Position numbers and translations under genes: made by a program. A stretch of 64,000 nt of DNA from Anodontia alba. Taxonomy: Eukaryota > Mollusca > Bivalvia > Lucinida > Lucinidae. This document shows positions 35,100 to 45,051 of the stretch, in pieces. Numbering within the stretch: position 1 is the first letter of the stretch; each line of letters begins with the position of its first letter. The stretch lies in the NCBI GenBank assembly GCA_964016985.1, contig OZ024823.1:64500514-64564513 (forward strand), in the 5' to 3' direction. The notes beneath the pieces are model-generated. The model ran no database searches. It was not told where the DNA came from and saw only the letters and a program-made list of their open reading frames with translations.

Positions 35100-36319
35100 C
35101 AGTGATATTTTTACAAATTTGAAAATGTGAGTCCTAGGACTCGCTAGTCTCAACTTTTATGAGTCCTGATCAGAATTTATGAGTCCCACTTGGAGACTCT
35201 CAGAAATCATGCAGTGCGGTTACTGAGAATCGCTGTACTGGATTTAAATATGTTCTGTCTACTCAAATTCAATGGTGATAAAATGTAATAAAATTAAACA
35301 ACTAGTTCTAGTGTTTTATATCTTTGTATTACCAAATCCTAGACCATGACTAGCTGAACACAAGACTAGCACATGGCTTCTAGACTAGAGAACACGCAAA
35401 AAAAAATGTTAATGGAAATAAGCTCAGTTTGAATTATTCTTTCCAGACTAGAACTTTAAAGTCTGACACCACTGGCACTCACTGAATGTGCTCAAAGTAA
35501 GAATGAAAAGTTCAGGAATACCACAATAAAGGCCTCAGTAGAAGAAGTCTGGCACAGGTTTAAAAAAAAACTGTTAATACTGATAAGATTCAGCACAGAT
35601 AGAAAAATGTATGAAGTCAGCCTCAAACTCAGTGGATAGGCTTTAAAGTTTACTTCAGTTTTTTTTTTTCAGTTCATACATTCTTCTATCTTTGGACTTC
35701 CACTTCAGCACTGACTTTTTTTTAGCCAGACTGACCAGAATCTGTCCAGCATGACTTTTCAGCAGCCTCCGAGTCCGACTGGGAATTATCTTGGGCCTGG
35801 GAATCCTGGGTCTCTGAAACAGGTTCACTTGCGCGATCCTTGTTAAGGAGCGTAAACAGAGTTGGCTGAGTCTTATCAGTATTAATAGTTTTTGTTTTTT
35901 TTTTCTTGGGTGGCATCGCTGATTAAGCCTTAAACAATTTAAAATGGGCTTTAAACTGACTCAAGTTACGGCTACGAAACGAGAAACGTCTACTTTCGTT
36001 TTCAACACGTGCGACGCTCTTTTCGTAACCATGTCGCTGATTGGTTGAAAAACGTCCAATCAAAATCCATTTGACACTCAGTGCGACTGGCACTCAGTAG
36101 TCAATATTTTCGCGAATAGTCTCGAAGCCGAAGCAGGGTACCAGTAAGCCGGTGTTATAGTAAACAATTAAGGTGCGGTCAACAGGAGTATTTTTTTGGA
36201 AACGGGACTCGCTACCCGGAAAAAACATGCGTCCGGGGGTCTCACGTCTTTTAAAACTTTGCGTCCTCGGCGAATTTTATGCGAGATTCTCGCAGGACGC
36301 GCAGGTAAATGAAACACTG
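35100..36319 (-). mobile_element. 1.22-kb inverted-repeat element with a transposase N-terminal remnant
   Basis: Ends CAGTGATATTTTTAC and, from the other side, CAGTGTTTCATTTAC (11 of 15 alike). It is flanked by GCTCTG at 35094-35099 and 36320-36325, so removing it restores the family B unit exactly. A CAGTG terminus suggests hAT, but the duplication is six bases, not eight. The right 350 bp is CpG-rich and unlike anything nearby, and lies upstream of the minus-strand frame at 35722-35916, as a promoter should. Confidence 0.8.
35722..35916 (-). pseudogene. N-terminal remnant of a transposase-like protein
   Basis: About 64 codons beginning MPPKKKKTKT, followed by TQPTLFTLLNK, then a Ser/Gln/Asp/Glu-rich stretch. 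A lysine-rich start followed by a '..TLF..' segment is the usual N-terminus of many hAT-type transposases with a TTF/MYM-like zinc finger, which would come next but is absent. It sits inside the inverted-repeat element with ~400 bp of CpG-rich DNA upstream. My reading is an internally deleted derivative that kept the promoter and first coding segment; the assignment rests on composition, not on a catalytic motif. Confidence 0.4.
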
Positions 36320-36682
36320 GCTCTGGTGGCCAGTTTGTTTAGCAGAGCGGAACCATTTTGGCAATTTTGGTAGGGGGTCATCTAAGGAACATTCCTGTGA
36401 AATTATTTCAAAATCCATTCAGTGGCCTAGGAGGAGATGTCGTTTTAAGGTTTTTCTTTTTTTAGCTCTGGCGGCCATTTTGTTTAGCGGAGCAGAACCT
36501 TTAGGCAATTTTGGTAGAGGGTCACCCAAGGAACATGCCTGTAAAATTATTTCAAAATCCATTCACCGGTTTAGGAGGAGATGTCTTTTAAGTAAATTGT
36601 TGACAGACGGACGCCGGACGACGCACGACGGACAAGGACCAGTCACAAAAGCTCACCTTGAGCCTTTGGCTCAGGTGAGCTA

Positions 36683-36776
36683 AAAGCAGAAAAAACTTTC
36701 TTTTTCATGTTGAAATCTGCCTGATGGATTAAAACTTAATGTCATATCCGCGCTTGCGCGGGGCCTTTCACATGAA
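36683..36776. other. Spacer between B1 and A2
   Basis: 94 bp, unique, with a small CGCGCTTGCGCG palindrome at about 36749. Confidence 0.6.
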
Positions 36777-38320
36777 ACAAGAGGGCCATAATGGCCCTGT
36801 AACGCTCACCTGAGTATCATAGCACTTTGAGAACCTGACCTAGAACTGATCAAGGCAAACATTCTGATCAAAATTCAAAATAATTATATCAACAAGTAAG
36901 ACAATGTAGCATGTCTAATGGACTGTGAAATAGAGGTCAAGGTCAAATATGGATGACTGCACTCAAGAGGTCATGCTAAGATGTATGCATGTACCAAGTA
37001 TCACTGGCTGTAGGAGCAATAGTTACTGAGAAACTGACCTAAACACAAACACTTCACAAGTACCAAACATCACTCTGTAGGACCAATAATTACTGAGAAA
37101 CTGACCTAAACGGAAAAACTTAAAAAAGTCACTGGACAGTGAAATATATGTCACCTAGAAATCATCAAGACAAACATTTTAAGCAAGATTCATGATGATC
37201 ACTTCAAAAATGTGACCTCTAGAGTGTCAACAAGGTTTTCCTTTGATTTGGCCCGGTGACCTAGTTTCTGACATCAAGTGACCCAGTTTTAAACTGGACC
37301 TAGAAATGATCAAGACGAACATTTTGAGCAATATTTATGATGATTATTTAAAAAATGTGACCTCTGGAGTGTTAACAAGGTTTTCCTTTGATTTGGCCTG
37401 GTGACCTAGTTTTTGACCCCAAGTGGCCCAGTTTCGAACTTGACCTAAACTCATCAAAACAAACAATTTGAGCATGATTCATGATGATGCCTTCAAAAAT
37501 GTGACCGCTAGAGTGTTAATAAGGTTTTCCTTTGATTTGGCCTGGTGACCTAGGTTTTGACCCCACATGACCCAGTTTCAAACTTGACCTAGAAATCATC
37601 AAGACAAACAATTTGAGCAAGATTCATGATGATTGCTTGAAAAAATGTGACCGCTAGAGTGTTAACAAGGTTTTCTGCTGATTTGGCCAGATGACCTAGT
37701 TTTTGACCCCATATGACCCAGTTTCGAACTTGTCCTAGAAATCATTAAGACAAACATTTTGAGCAATATTCATGATGATTACTTCAAAAATGTGTCCGCT
37801 AGAGTGTTAACAAGGTTTTCTGCTGATCTGGCCCAGTGACCTAGTTTTTGATCCCAGGAGACCCAGTTTCCAACTTGACCTAGAACTCATCAAGACAATC
37901 ATTTTGAGCAAGATTCATGATGATTGCTTCAAAAATGTGACCGCTAGAGTGTTCACAAGGTTTTCCTTTGATTTGGCCTGGTGACCTTGTTTTTAACCCC
38001 AAGTGACCCAATTTTGAACTTGACCTAGAAATCAAGACAAACATTTTGAGCAATATTCATGATGATTGCTTGAAAAATGTGACCTCTAGAGTGTAAACAA
38101 GTTTTTCCTTTGATTTGACCTGGTGACTTAGTTTTTGACCCCAAGTGTCCCAGTATCGAATTTGACCTAGATTTCATGGGGGCAAACATTCTGGGCAAGT
38201 TTCATCAAGATTGGGAAAAAACTGTGACCTCTAGAGCGCTAACAAACTAATTGTTGAGGACGAACGAAGGACAGAGGGTGATCACAATAGCTCACCCTGA
38301 GCTTTTGCTCAGGTGAGCTA
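36777..38320 (+). mobile_element. Family A element, copy A2, complete, 1.54 kb
   Basis: Both ends are present: ACAAG, hairpin GGGCCATAATGGCCC, GCTCACCTGAG; and AGGGTGATCACAATAGCTCA, then the hairpin GCTCACCCTGAGC-TTTT-GCTCAGGTGAGC, ending at 38320. It has a 270-bp single-copy 5' part and eight ~144-bp units. The ACGG tail is reduced to ACGAACGAAGG. No coding capacity. It lines up unit for unit with A3. Confidence 0.9.
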
Positions 38321-39113
38321 AAAAATCAACAAAATGACATGTGCACCCATGTCTGATCAGTTTTCACTGTCTATACGTAGAAACCTTAGCTCCTTAGCAA
38401 CCCAGTGAGTGCACAGCGAAGACTTACTGGGCAGATACCCATGTTGATCTGATTTTTCCCTGGGATCCCAGTCATTTTTTTGGTTTTGTCATGTGCTGGC
38501 TCAATTATAGTAAAAACCATTCAAATCAGCAGGCCGATTACCTTCGAACCTACTGCGCAGTGGCTAAGTCTTATGACATGGAAGTCGTAACAAAGGAATG
38601 AAGCATAGCTGAAAACATTTCCCGCCTACCGTGGGATTCCAACCGCTCTGTCCGGATAAAAATCCAATGCTCTTACCACTGAGCCAAAGAGCTGACTCCC
38701 TGATGCAGTAACTGTTGTCAGAGATTGAATATATACTTATAGCTATGCGTAATCTGCCAAGGCAGATAATCGAAGGTAGGAGTGCTAAGTCGTAACACTC
38801 CCCCTTTTCAAAGAAGTCATCATTTATGATAACGCGAAGCCATTTTCGGCGAAATAAAGTCCAATCCCGGACGAGCCCCCATCTTACGACATGAAATTCG
38901 TAACAAAAGAATGAAGCATCTGAGTGCTAGGTCATAACACTAAGTTACAAGAGCGTCCGGGAGGTTGTGGATTCCATCCTCGGCCGAGTCTTACCAAAGA
39001 CTTTAAAAATGGTATTAGCTGTTCTTTCGTTTGAGCTCCCCGTCACATCCAGACACCATCGCAATATGACATAAAGATTGTTGAAAGCGACGTTAAGTCT
39101 GAATAAAATAAAA
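38321..39113 (+). mobile_element. Second copy of the dispersed-repeat plus SINE arrangement, interrupted
   Basis: Paralogue of 32655-33240 (TAGCTCCTTAGCAACCCAG, AAATCAGCAGGCCGATTACC, then the SINE tail GAAAGCGACGTTAAGTC). The SINE head is split after TGGCTAAGT by a 370-bp insertion and resumes TAAGTTACAAGAGCG. Family H begins right after the tail, just as family B begins right after the tail of the first copy. Confidence 0.8.
38570..38939 (-). mobile_element. 370-bp insertion with a tRNA-like head
   Basis: Flanked by CTAAGT (38564-38569 and 38940-38945). On the minus strand it contains AGCTCTTTGGCTCAGTGGTA (A box) and GGTTGGAATCCCACGG (B-box-like), so it is tRNA-derived. Near both ends it carries a direct repeat with GTAACAAA(G/A)GAATGAAGCAT (about 38588 and 38900). 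Confidence 0.7.
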
Positions 39114-39506
39114 ACAAGAGGCCCATGGGTCACAACGCTCACCTGAGGAAACTGCTGTAAGTTAATCAGGTCATTTACTCATCATTCCCTATTAGCCCGT
39201 CAAGTTTCAAGACAATGGCTTAAACAGTTTCTGAGATATCTTGCTTAGAAGGTTAAAATGCTGAAATTTTCAAAGGGCCATAAGTAAAACCAGTTTAAAC
39301 CCCAGTCGCTTGATTGGCAGGATTTATGTAGGGACCACTAAACATTGCTACATACTAAATATACGAGGGCGTGTCAATAAATAACCAGCCTATCCCATTT
39401 CCGATGGACCGAGACGGTCACGATTTTCATGCTTTGTTTCAATATATGTTTTATACATGGGTACAAAATTGCACATGTATCGAGTCATTCTTTAATAAGA
39501 TATTGA

Positions 39507-40584
39507 ATGTCAAACATGGCTAGTGATGCAAAGGCATGCTTTTCATCTAAAGTTGAGTACCATGCTGTAATTCGGTACTTGTATTTAAAAGGTAAAACAG
39601 GCAAGGAAATACTCGGCGAGTTAGCCGATGTTTATGGGTCTTCTGCACCATCTTATGCTCAGGTTAAATTCTGGGTAGGGGAATTCAAACGTGGTAGAAT
39701 GTCTTTAGAAGATGAAGCCAGGTCTGGACGCCCACTGGATGCCACCGACGAAGAAATGTGTAAGAAAGTTCGGGATCTGGTATACTCTGATAGGCGAATT
39801 CAGGTGGAAGAAATAGCGCAGGCATTTGGCATTTCACATGGTAGCCTTTCAACAATCTTACATGATCGTTTAGGTATGCACAAGCTAACAGCCCGTTGGT
39901 CCACAAATCCCTTAGCGATGAGCAAATGGCAACCAGAGCATCAGTATGCAATGCCTTGTTGAAGCGTTTTAGGTCAAAAGATGATTTTCTTTTGCGTCTG
40001 GTGACTGTAGATGAGACTTGGGTTCATTATTATGAGCCAGAGAATAAAGCTCAGTGGGTAGGGCCTGGGTCCCCGAGGCCAAAGAAGTTCAAGACGCAAC
40101 CATCTGCTGGCAAGGTGATGGCCACAGTATTTTGGGACGCAAAAGGCGTTATTATGTTGGACTTTTTACCCAAGAGAAGTACAATAACTGGAGTGTAGTA
40201 TGCAAATTTGTTAGACCAGCTGAGAACTGCCATCCGTGAAAAATGCTGAGGTAAACTCTCTAAAGGTGTTTTGCTGCAACATGACAACGCGAGAGTCCAC
40301 ACTTGCAAAGTTGCAATGGATGCTGTACAGCGAAACGGGTATGAATTAATACCACATCCTGCCTATTCGCCTGACCTAGCTCCTAGTGACTTCTTCCTAT
40401 TCCCAAACTTGAAAAAGGATATCCGTGGACTTCATTTCTGGTCTGATGAAGAAGTCGTGACGGCAGTTGAGGAGTGGGTCAATGGAAAGGACCCTGACTT
40501 TTTCAGTTCTGGGCTGATGGCACTTGAACACCGTTGGTCTAAGTGCATCACACTAGAGGGCAATTACATCGAAAAAGAAGATTG
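39507..40584 (+). pseudogene. Mariner transposase, dead copy
   Basis: Cuts and pastes the surrounding element through its terminal repeats. The first frame (39507-39895) encodes the paired HTH DNA-binding half, with an RSGRP hinge-type motif and FGISHGSLSTILHD. A frameshift near 39895 moves to another frame with the catalytic domain: VTVDETWVHYY (first Asp), QHDNARVHT (second Asp) and YSPDLAPSDFFLFPNLK (third Asp). There are 34 residues between the second and third Asp, i.e. the DD34D mariner signature. In-frame stops at about 40196 and 40246 further disable it. A SINE landed in the last codons, so the present stop at about 40582 differs from the ancestral one just past the SINE. All catalytic residues survive despite the breaks. 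Confidence 0.93.
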
Positions 40585-40869
40585 ATTGTGTTGGGGTTTA
40601 ACGACACGTCAACCCTTGTGGGTCATTTTGTGTCGTCTCCCAGAGAAAGGGAGAAGAGTGATAGAAGAGATAGTCGAAGAGATGAAAGAGAGGAACAGGG
40701 AAGAAAGAGGAACAGGAATGAAAGTGAAGAAACAGAAGAAATAAAAACATTCCCCCTCTACCCTAACCTGCTACAAGGATAGCAGGCCTTGCCCAACTGT
40801 AAGCCAATATCAGTTGGACGCCCCGGTGACATAAGATACACGACACCTTCGCACCACCCGACCACCCCC
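40582..40869 (-). mobile_element. Second SINE family, 288 bp, 13-bp target duplication
   Basis: Direct repeats TCGAAAAAGAAGA lie at 40569-40581 and 40870-40882. Read on the minus strand it begins GGGGGTGGTCGGGTGGT and ends CGTTAAACCCCAACACAATC. It contains a purine/pyrimidine-rich middle and a small palindrome (TATCCTTGTAGCAGG). Near-identical copy at 60553; partial copy at 58273. The tail resembles the AAAACCTCAACACAAAC tail of the first SINE family. Confidence 0.88.
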
Positions 40870-42946
40870 TCGAAAAAGAAGAGGAAATAAGTTAGGCTGG
40901 TTACTTATTGACTCACCCTCGTATAAGCTGTGGGCCTCGTGGTTTCAGAGAAGAAGATCTTTTAAGTTTTTCCCATTATATGTCTGTGGGAGTAAATGAC
41001 CCCATGGGGTGGGGCCAGTTTGGACCCCAGGGGCTTGATTGGCAGGATTTATGTAGGGGTCCACTAAACATTGCTACATACTAAATATATAAGCTATGAG
41101 CCTGATGGTTTCAGAGAAGAAGATCTTTTAAGTTTTTCCCATTATAAGTCTGTGGGATAAAATGATCCCCTGGGGTGTGACCAGTTTGGACCCCAGGGGC
41201 ATGGTTGGCAGGATTTATGTAGGGGACCACTAAACATTGCTACATACTAAATATATGAGCTGTGGGCCTCATGGTTCCAGAGAAGAAGATTTTTTAAGGT
41301 TTTCCCATTATAAGTCTATGGGAGCTAATGACCCCCAGGGCATGGCCAATTTAGACCCCAGGGGCTTCATTGGCAGGATTTATGTAGGGGACCACCAAAC
41401 ATTGTTACATACTAAATATTTAAGCTGTGGGCCTCATAGTTTCAGAGAAAAAGATTCTTTAATTTTTTCTTTTCCACTATAAGTCCATGGGAGCTAATGA
41501 CCCACTGGGAAGTGGCCAATTTGGATCCCAGGGGCATGGTTGGAAGAATTAATGTAGAAGACCACCAAACATTGCCACATACTAAATCTGTTAGCTCTGG
41601 GCCTCATAGTTTCAGAGAAGGAGATTTTTGAAGGTTCTTTAGCTACATAGTTCTATATAAATATATGACCCCTGGAGTGTGGCCACTTTGGACCACAGGG
41701 GCTTGATTGGCAGGATTTAAGTAGGGGACCACTACACATTGCTACATATTAAATATATAAGCTGTGGGCCTCATGGCTTCTGAGAAGAAGATTTGGATCC
41801 CAGGGGCATGGTTGGAAGAATTAATGTAGAAGACCACCAAACATTGCCACATACTAAATCTGTTAGCTCTGGGCCTCATAGTTTCAGAGAAGAAGATTTT
41901 TGAAGGTTCTTTAGCTACATAGTTCTATATTAATATATGACCCCTGGGGTGTGGCCACTTTGGACCACAGGGGCTTGATTGGCAGGATTTAAGTAGGGGA
42001 CCACTACAAATTGCTACATATTAAATATATAAGCTGTGGGCCTCATGGCTTCTGAGAAGAAGACTTTTAAGGTTTTCCCATTTTAAGTCTATGGGAGCTA
42101 ATGACCCCCGAGGGATTAGATCCCAGGGGTATGGTTGGCATGATTTATGTAGGACACCACCAAACATTGCTACATACTTAATCTGTTAGCTCTGGGCCTC
42201 ATGGTTTCAGAGAAGAAGATTTTTTAATGTTCTTTAGCTATATAGCTCTTTACAAACATCTGACCCCCCTGGGGTGTGGCCAGTTTGGAGTCCAGGGGCT
42301 TGATTAGCAGGATTTATGTAGGGAACCACTAAACATTGCTATACACTAAATATATAAGCTGTGGGCCTCAAGGTTTCAGAAGATTTTTTATGTTTTTTCC
42401 ATTATAAGTCTATGGGTGTTAATGACCCCTGGGGTGTGGCCGCTTTAGACCCCAAGAGCTTGATTGGCAGGATTTATGTAGGGGACCACTAAACATTCCT
42501 ACACACTAAATACATAAGCTGTGGACCCCCCCCCCCCCCCCCCGAGTGTGGCCGGTTTGGACCCAAGGGGCTTGATTGGCAGGATTTATGTAGGAGACCA
42601 CTAAACACTGCTACATATTTAATCTGTAAGCTCTCTGCCTCATGGTTTCAGAGAAGAAGATTTTTGAAAGGTTCTTTAGCTATATAGCTCTATATATACA
42701 TATGACCCCCTGGGGTGTGGCCAGTTCAGAGCCCAGGGGCTTGATTGGCAGGATTTATGTAGTGTACACATTGCTACATACTCAATATATAAGCTGTGGG
42801 CCTCATGGTTTCAGAGAAGAAGATTTTTTTTCCCATTATAAGTCTATGGGAGCTAATGGCCTCTGGGGCGTGGCCAATTTGGACCCCAGGGGCTTGATTG
42901 GCAGGATTTATGTAGTGGACCACTACACATTGCTACATACTAAATA

Positions 42947-43429
42947 CAGGCTTTCAAGTGCCCTCCATCAAAAAAGTAGGGATAAACTAGGGCTCAAAAT
43001 TTTGAAAAAGTAGGCCAAAAGTAGGAATTTCAATAATAAAAAGTATGGATAGTAGGGACGTTCCTAGTGGTTTCAGACTTGGAAAAAGATATAATAAGCA
43101 AACAAAGTTTTCTCTGAACAAACACACTACATTACTATGGAAAGCAAATACCAAAAATATGTTCACAAAAAGAGTTACAACTGAAGTAAAAATATTTTAT
43201 AAACTTTGCATCATGTCTGATCAGATTAAGTTGATCTGATTTTTACAAATTCCAAGCGAGCCAAGCGAACAAGGAAAAACATTACAATTTTTGGTCACTT
43301 CAAACATTTTTGGACTAAAAAGTAGGGATAGTAGGCATTTTCAGAAAAAAGTAGGGAAAAGTAGGGGCACAAAAAAAAAGTAGGGAAAAGTAGGAAAAGC
43401 AGGAAAAGTAGGGCCCGCTTGAAAGCCTG
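42947..43429. mobile_element. 483-bp MITE with repeated GTAGGG motifs
   Basis: Terminal repeats CAGGCTTTCAAG at 42947 and its complement ending at 43429. The flanks TAAATA at 42941-42946 and 43430-43435 restore the family H unit when one is removed. Both inner flanks carry multiple GTAGGGA/AAGTAGG motifs, possibly transposase-binding sites. CAGG ends suggest hAT, though only six duplicated bases are visible. Non-coding. Confidence 0.8.
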
Positions 43430-44461
43430 TAAATATATAAGTTCTGGGCCTCATGGTTTCAGAGAAGAAGATTTTTATAAGTTTTTCCCATTATAAGTCT
43501 ATGGGAGCTAATGACTCGCAGGGGCGGCCAATTTGGACCCCAGGGGCATGGTTGGCAGGATTTATGTAGGAGACCACTTCATACGCTTCATACTTAATCT
43601 ATTAGCTCTTGGCCTCATGGTTTCAGAGAAGAAGATTTTTGAAGGTTCTTTAGCTCTATATAAACATATGACCACTGGGGCATGGCCAATTTGGACCCCA
43701 GGGGCTTGATTGGCAGGATTTATGTAGGGGACCACTACACATTGCTACATACTAAATATAAAAGCTCTGGGCCTCATGGTTTCAAAGAAGATTTTGTAAG
43801 TTTTTCCAATTATCAGTCTATGGGAGATAATGACCCCCGGAATATGGCCAGTTTGGGCCCAAGGGGCTTGATTGGCAGGATTTATGTAGGGGACCACTAA
43901 ACATTGCTACATACTAACTATGTAAGCTGTGGGCTTCATGGTTTCAGAGAAGAAGATTTTTAATTTTTTTTTCAATTATAAGTCTATGGGAGCTAATGAC
44001 ACCCCCACCCCCCACCCTCACCCCCCCCCCCCCCCAACATCCCGCCCAGGCGTGGCCAGTTTCGACCACAGGGGCTTGATTGGCAGGATTTATGTAGGGG
44101 ACCACTACACATTGCTACATACTAAATATATAAGCTCTGGGCCTCATGGTTTCAGAGAAGAAGATTTTTTAAGTTTTTCCCCTTAAAAGTCTATGGGAGC
44201 TAATGACCCCCGGGGTGTAGCCAGTTTGGGCCCCAGCAGCTTGATTGGCAGGATTTATATAGTGGACCACTGAACATTGCTACATACAAAATATATAACC
44301 TCTGGACCTCATGGTTTCAGAGAAGAAGATTTTTTAAGTTTTTCCCATTATAAGTCTATGGGAGCTAATGACCCCTGGGGCATGGACAGTTTAGACCCCA
44401 GGGGCTTGATTGGCAGGATTTATGTAGGGGACCACTAAACACTGCCACATACTAAATATGT

Positions 44462-44764
44462 TAGGGGCTTAGCGAAATAGATGGGTGGCCTGTTGCCTCC
44501 GCAGCTGAGCTGCAAAGACCGAACACTGAGTACTGGTTAACCGCTTAGAAAGTCTAAGCCTGCCTAGGAAAAGTCTGGTATCGGTCAGACTGTCCCTACA
44601 TATAAACCTTAGCTGTTTACTGGGACGGACAACAACAACTTACTGCAGGGCTTGAGTGTCATTTATCTCAAGTCAGGTAAAAATCCCACAAATACGGAGG
44701 CAACGTCTCCAAAATGACTGAAAGATTGTTGACGGGGACGTTAAACATCAAAACAAACAATCAT
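44462..44764 (+). mobile_element. SINE-like insertion in family H
   Basis: Interrupts a unit after CATACTAAATATG and ends with GAAAGATTGTTGACGGGGAC then GTTAAACATCAAAACAAACAA, a tail of the same kind as the other SINEs. GGTTAACCGCTTAGAAAGTC inside it matches part of the first SINE family body. About 11 bases of the target unit are missing, so the borders are approximate. Confidence 0.65.
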
Positions 44765-45051
44765 GGTTTCAAAGAAGAAGATTTTTTAAGTTTTTTCCAT
44801 TATTAGTCTATGGGAGCTAATGACCCCTTGGGCGTGGCCAGTTTGGACCCCAGGGGCTTGATTGGCAGGATTTATATCATTAAACATTGCTAATTACTAA
44901 ATATATAAGCTCTGGGCCTCATGTTTTCGGAGAAGATTTTTTTAATTGTTTCCCATTATCATGATCCCCTGGGGAGTGTCCAGTTTGGACCCCAGGGGCT
45001 TGATTGGCAGGATTTATGTAGGGGACCACTAAACATTGCTACATACAAAAT

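Larger units (their letters stand above)
33241..36682 (+). mobile_element. Family B element, copy B1, interrupted at 35100
   Basis: The 5' end is ACAAG, hairpin GGGCCATGATGGTCC, then CGCTCACCTGAG. The core has about 18 units sharing TTTTTAGCTCTGGTGGCC and CCATTTTAGCAATTTTGG, in two forms: a shorter one ending in TTTGAAATCGGGCC.. and a longer one with AAGTAAATTGTTGACAGAC. The 3' end has an ACGG/ACGACG tract at about 36605-36635, then CACAAAAGCTCACCTTGAGC and the arm GCTCAGGTGAGC. Unit order matches copy B2. The short frames inside follow the repeats. Confidence 0.85.
39364..40921 (+). mobile_element. Mariner-family DNA transposon, inactive, with a SINE inside
   Basis: Terminal repeats CGAGGGCGTGTCAATAAATA and, from the other end, CGAGGGTGAGTCAATAAGTA; the match continues into ACCAGCCTA. 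The TA duplication lies at 39362-39363 and 40922-40923, and removing the element restores the family H unit (CTAAATATATAAG). Without the SINE at 40582-40869 and its duplicated target it would be about 1.26 kb, a normal mariner size. Confidence 0.95.
39114..45051 (+). mobile_element. Family H element with ~160-bp tandem core, 3' end lost
   Basis: The 5' end is ACAAG, hairpin-like GGCCCATGGGTC, CGCTCACCTGAG. The core has about 24 units with GGGCCTCATGGTTTCAGAG, TAAGTCTATGGGAGCTAATG, CCCAGGGGCTTGATTGGCAG and ATTGCTACATACTAAATAT. It is interrupted by a mariner (39364), a MITE (42947) and a SINE (44462), and cut at 45052 by family G, so the 3' hairpin is missing. One stretch (41520-42060) is a duplicated pair of units. 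A C run lies at about 42526-42543 and a C-rich tract at about 44000-44035. Confidence 0.85.

Noticed and set aside
30390..38710. tRNA genes at 30390, 30985, 32540 and 38650
   Set aside because: Only A and/or B boxes are present, inside SINE-type repeats; no cloverleaf with an anticodon arm could be drawn.
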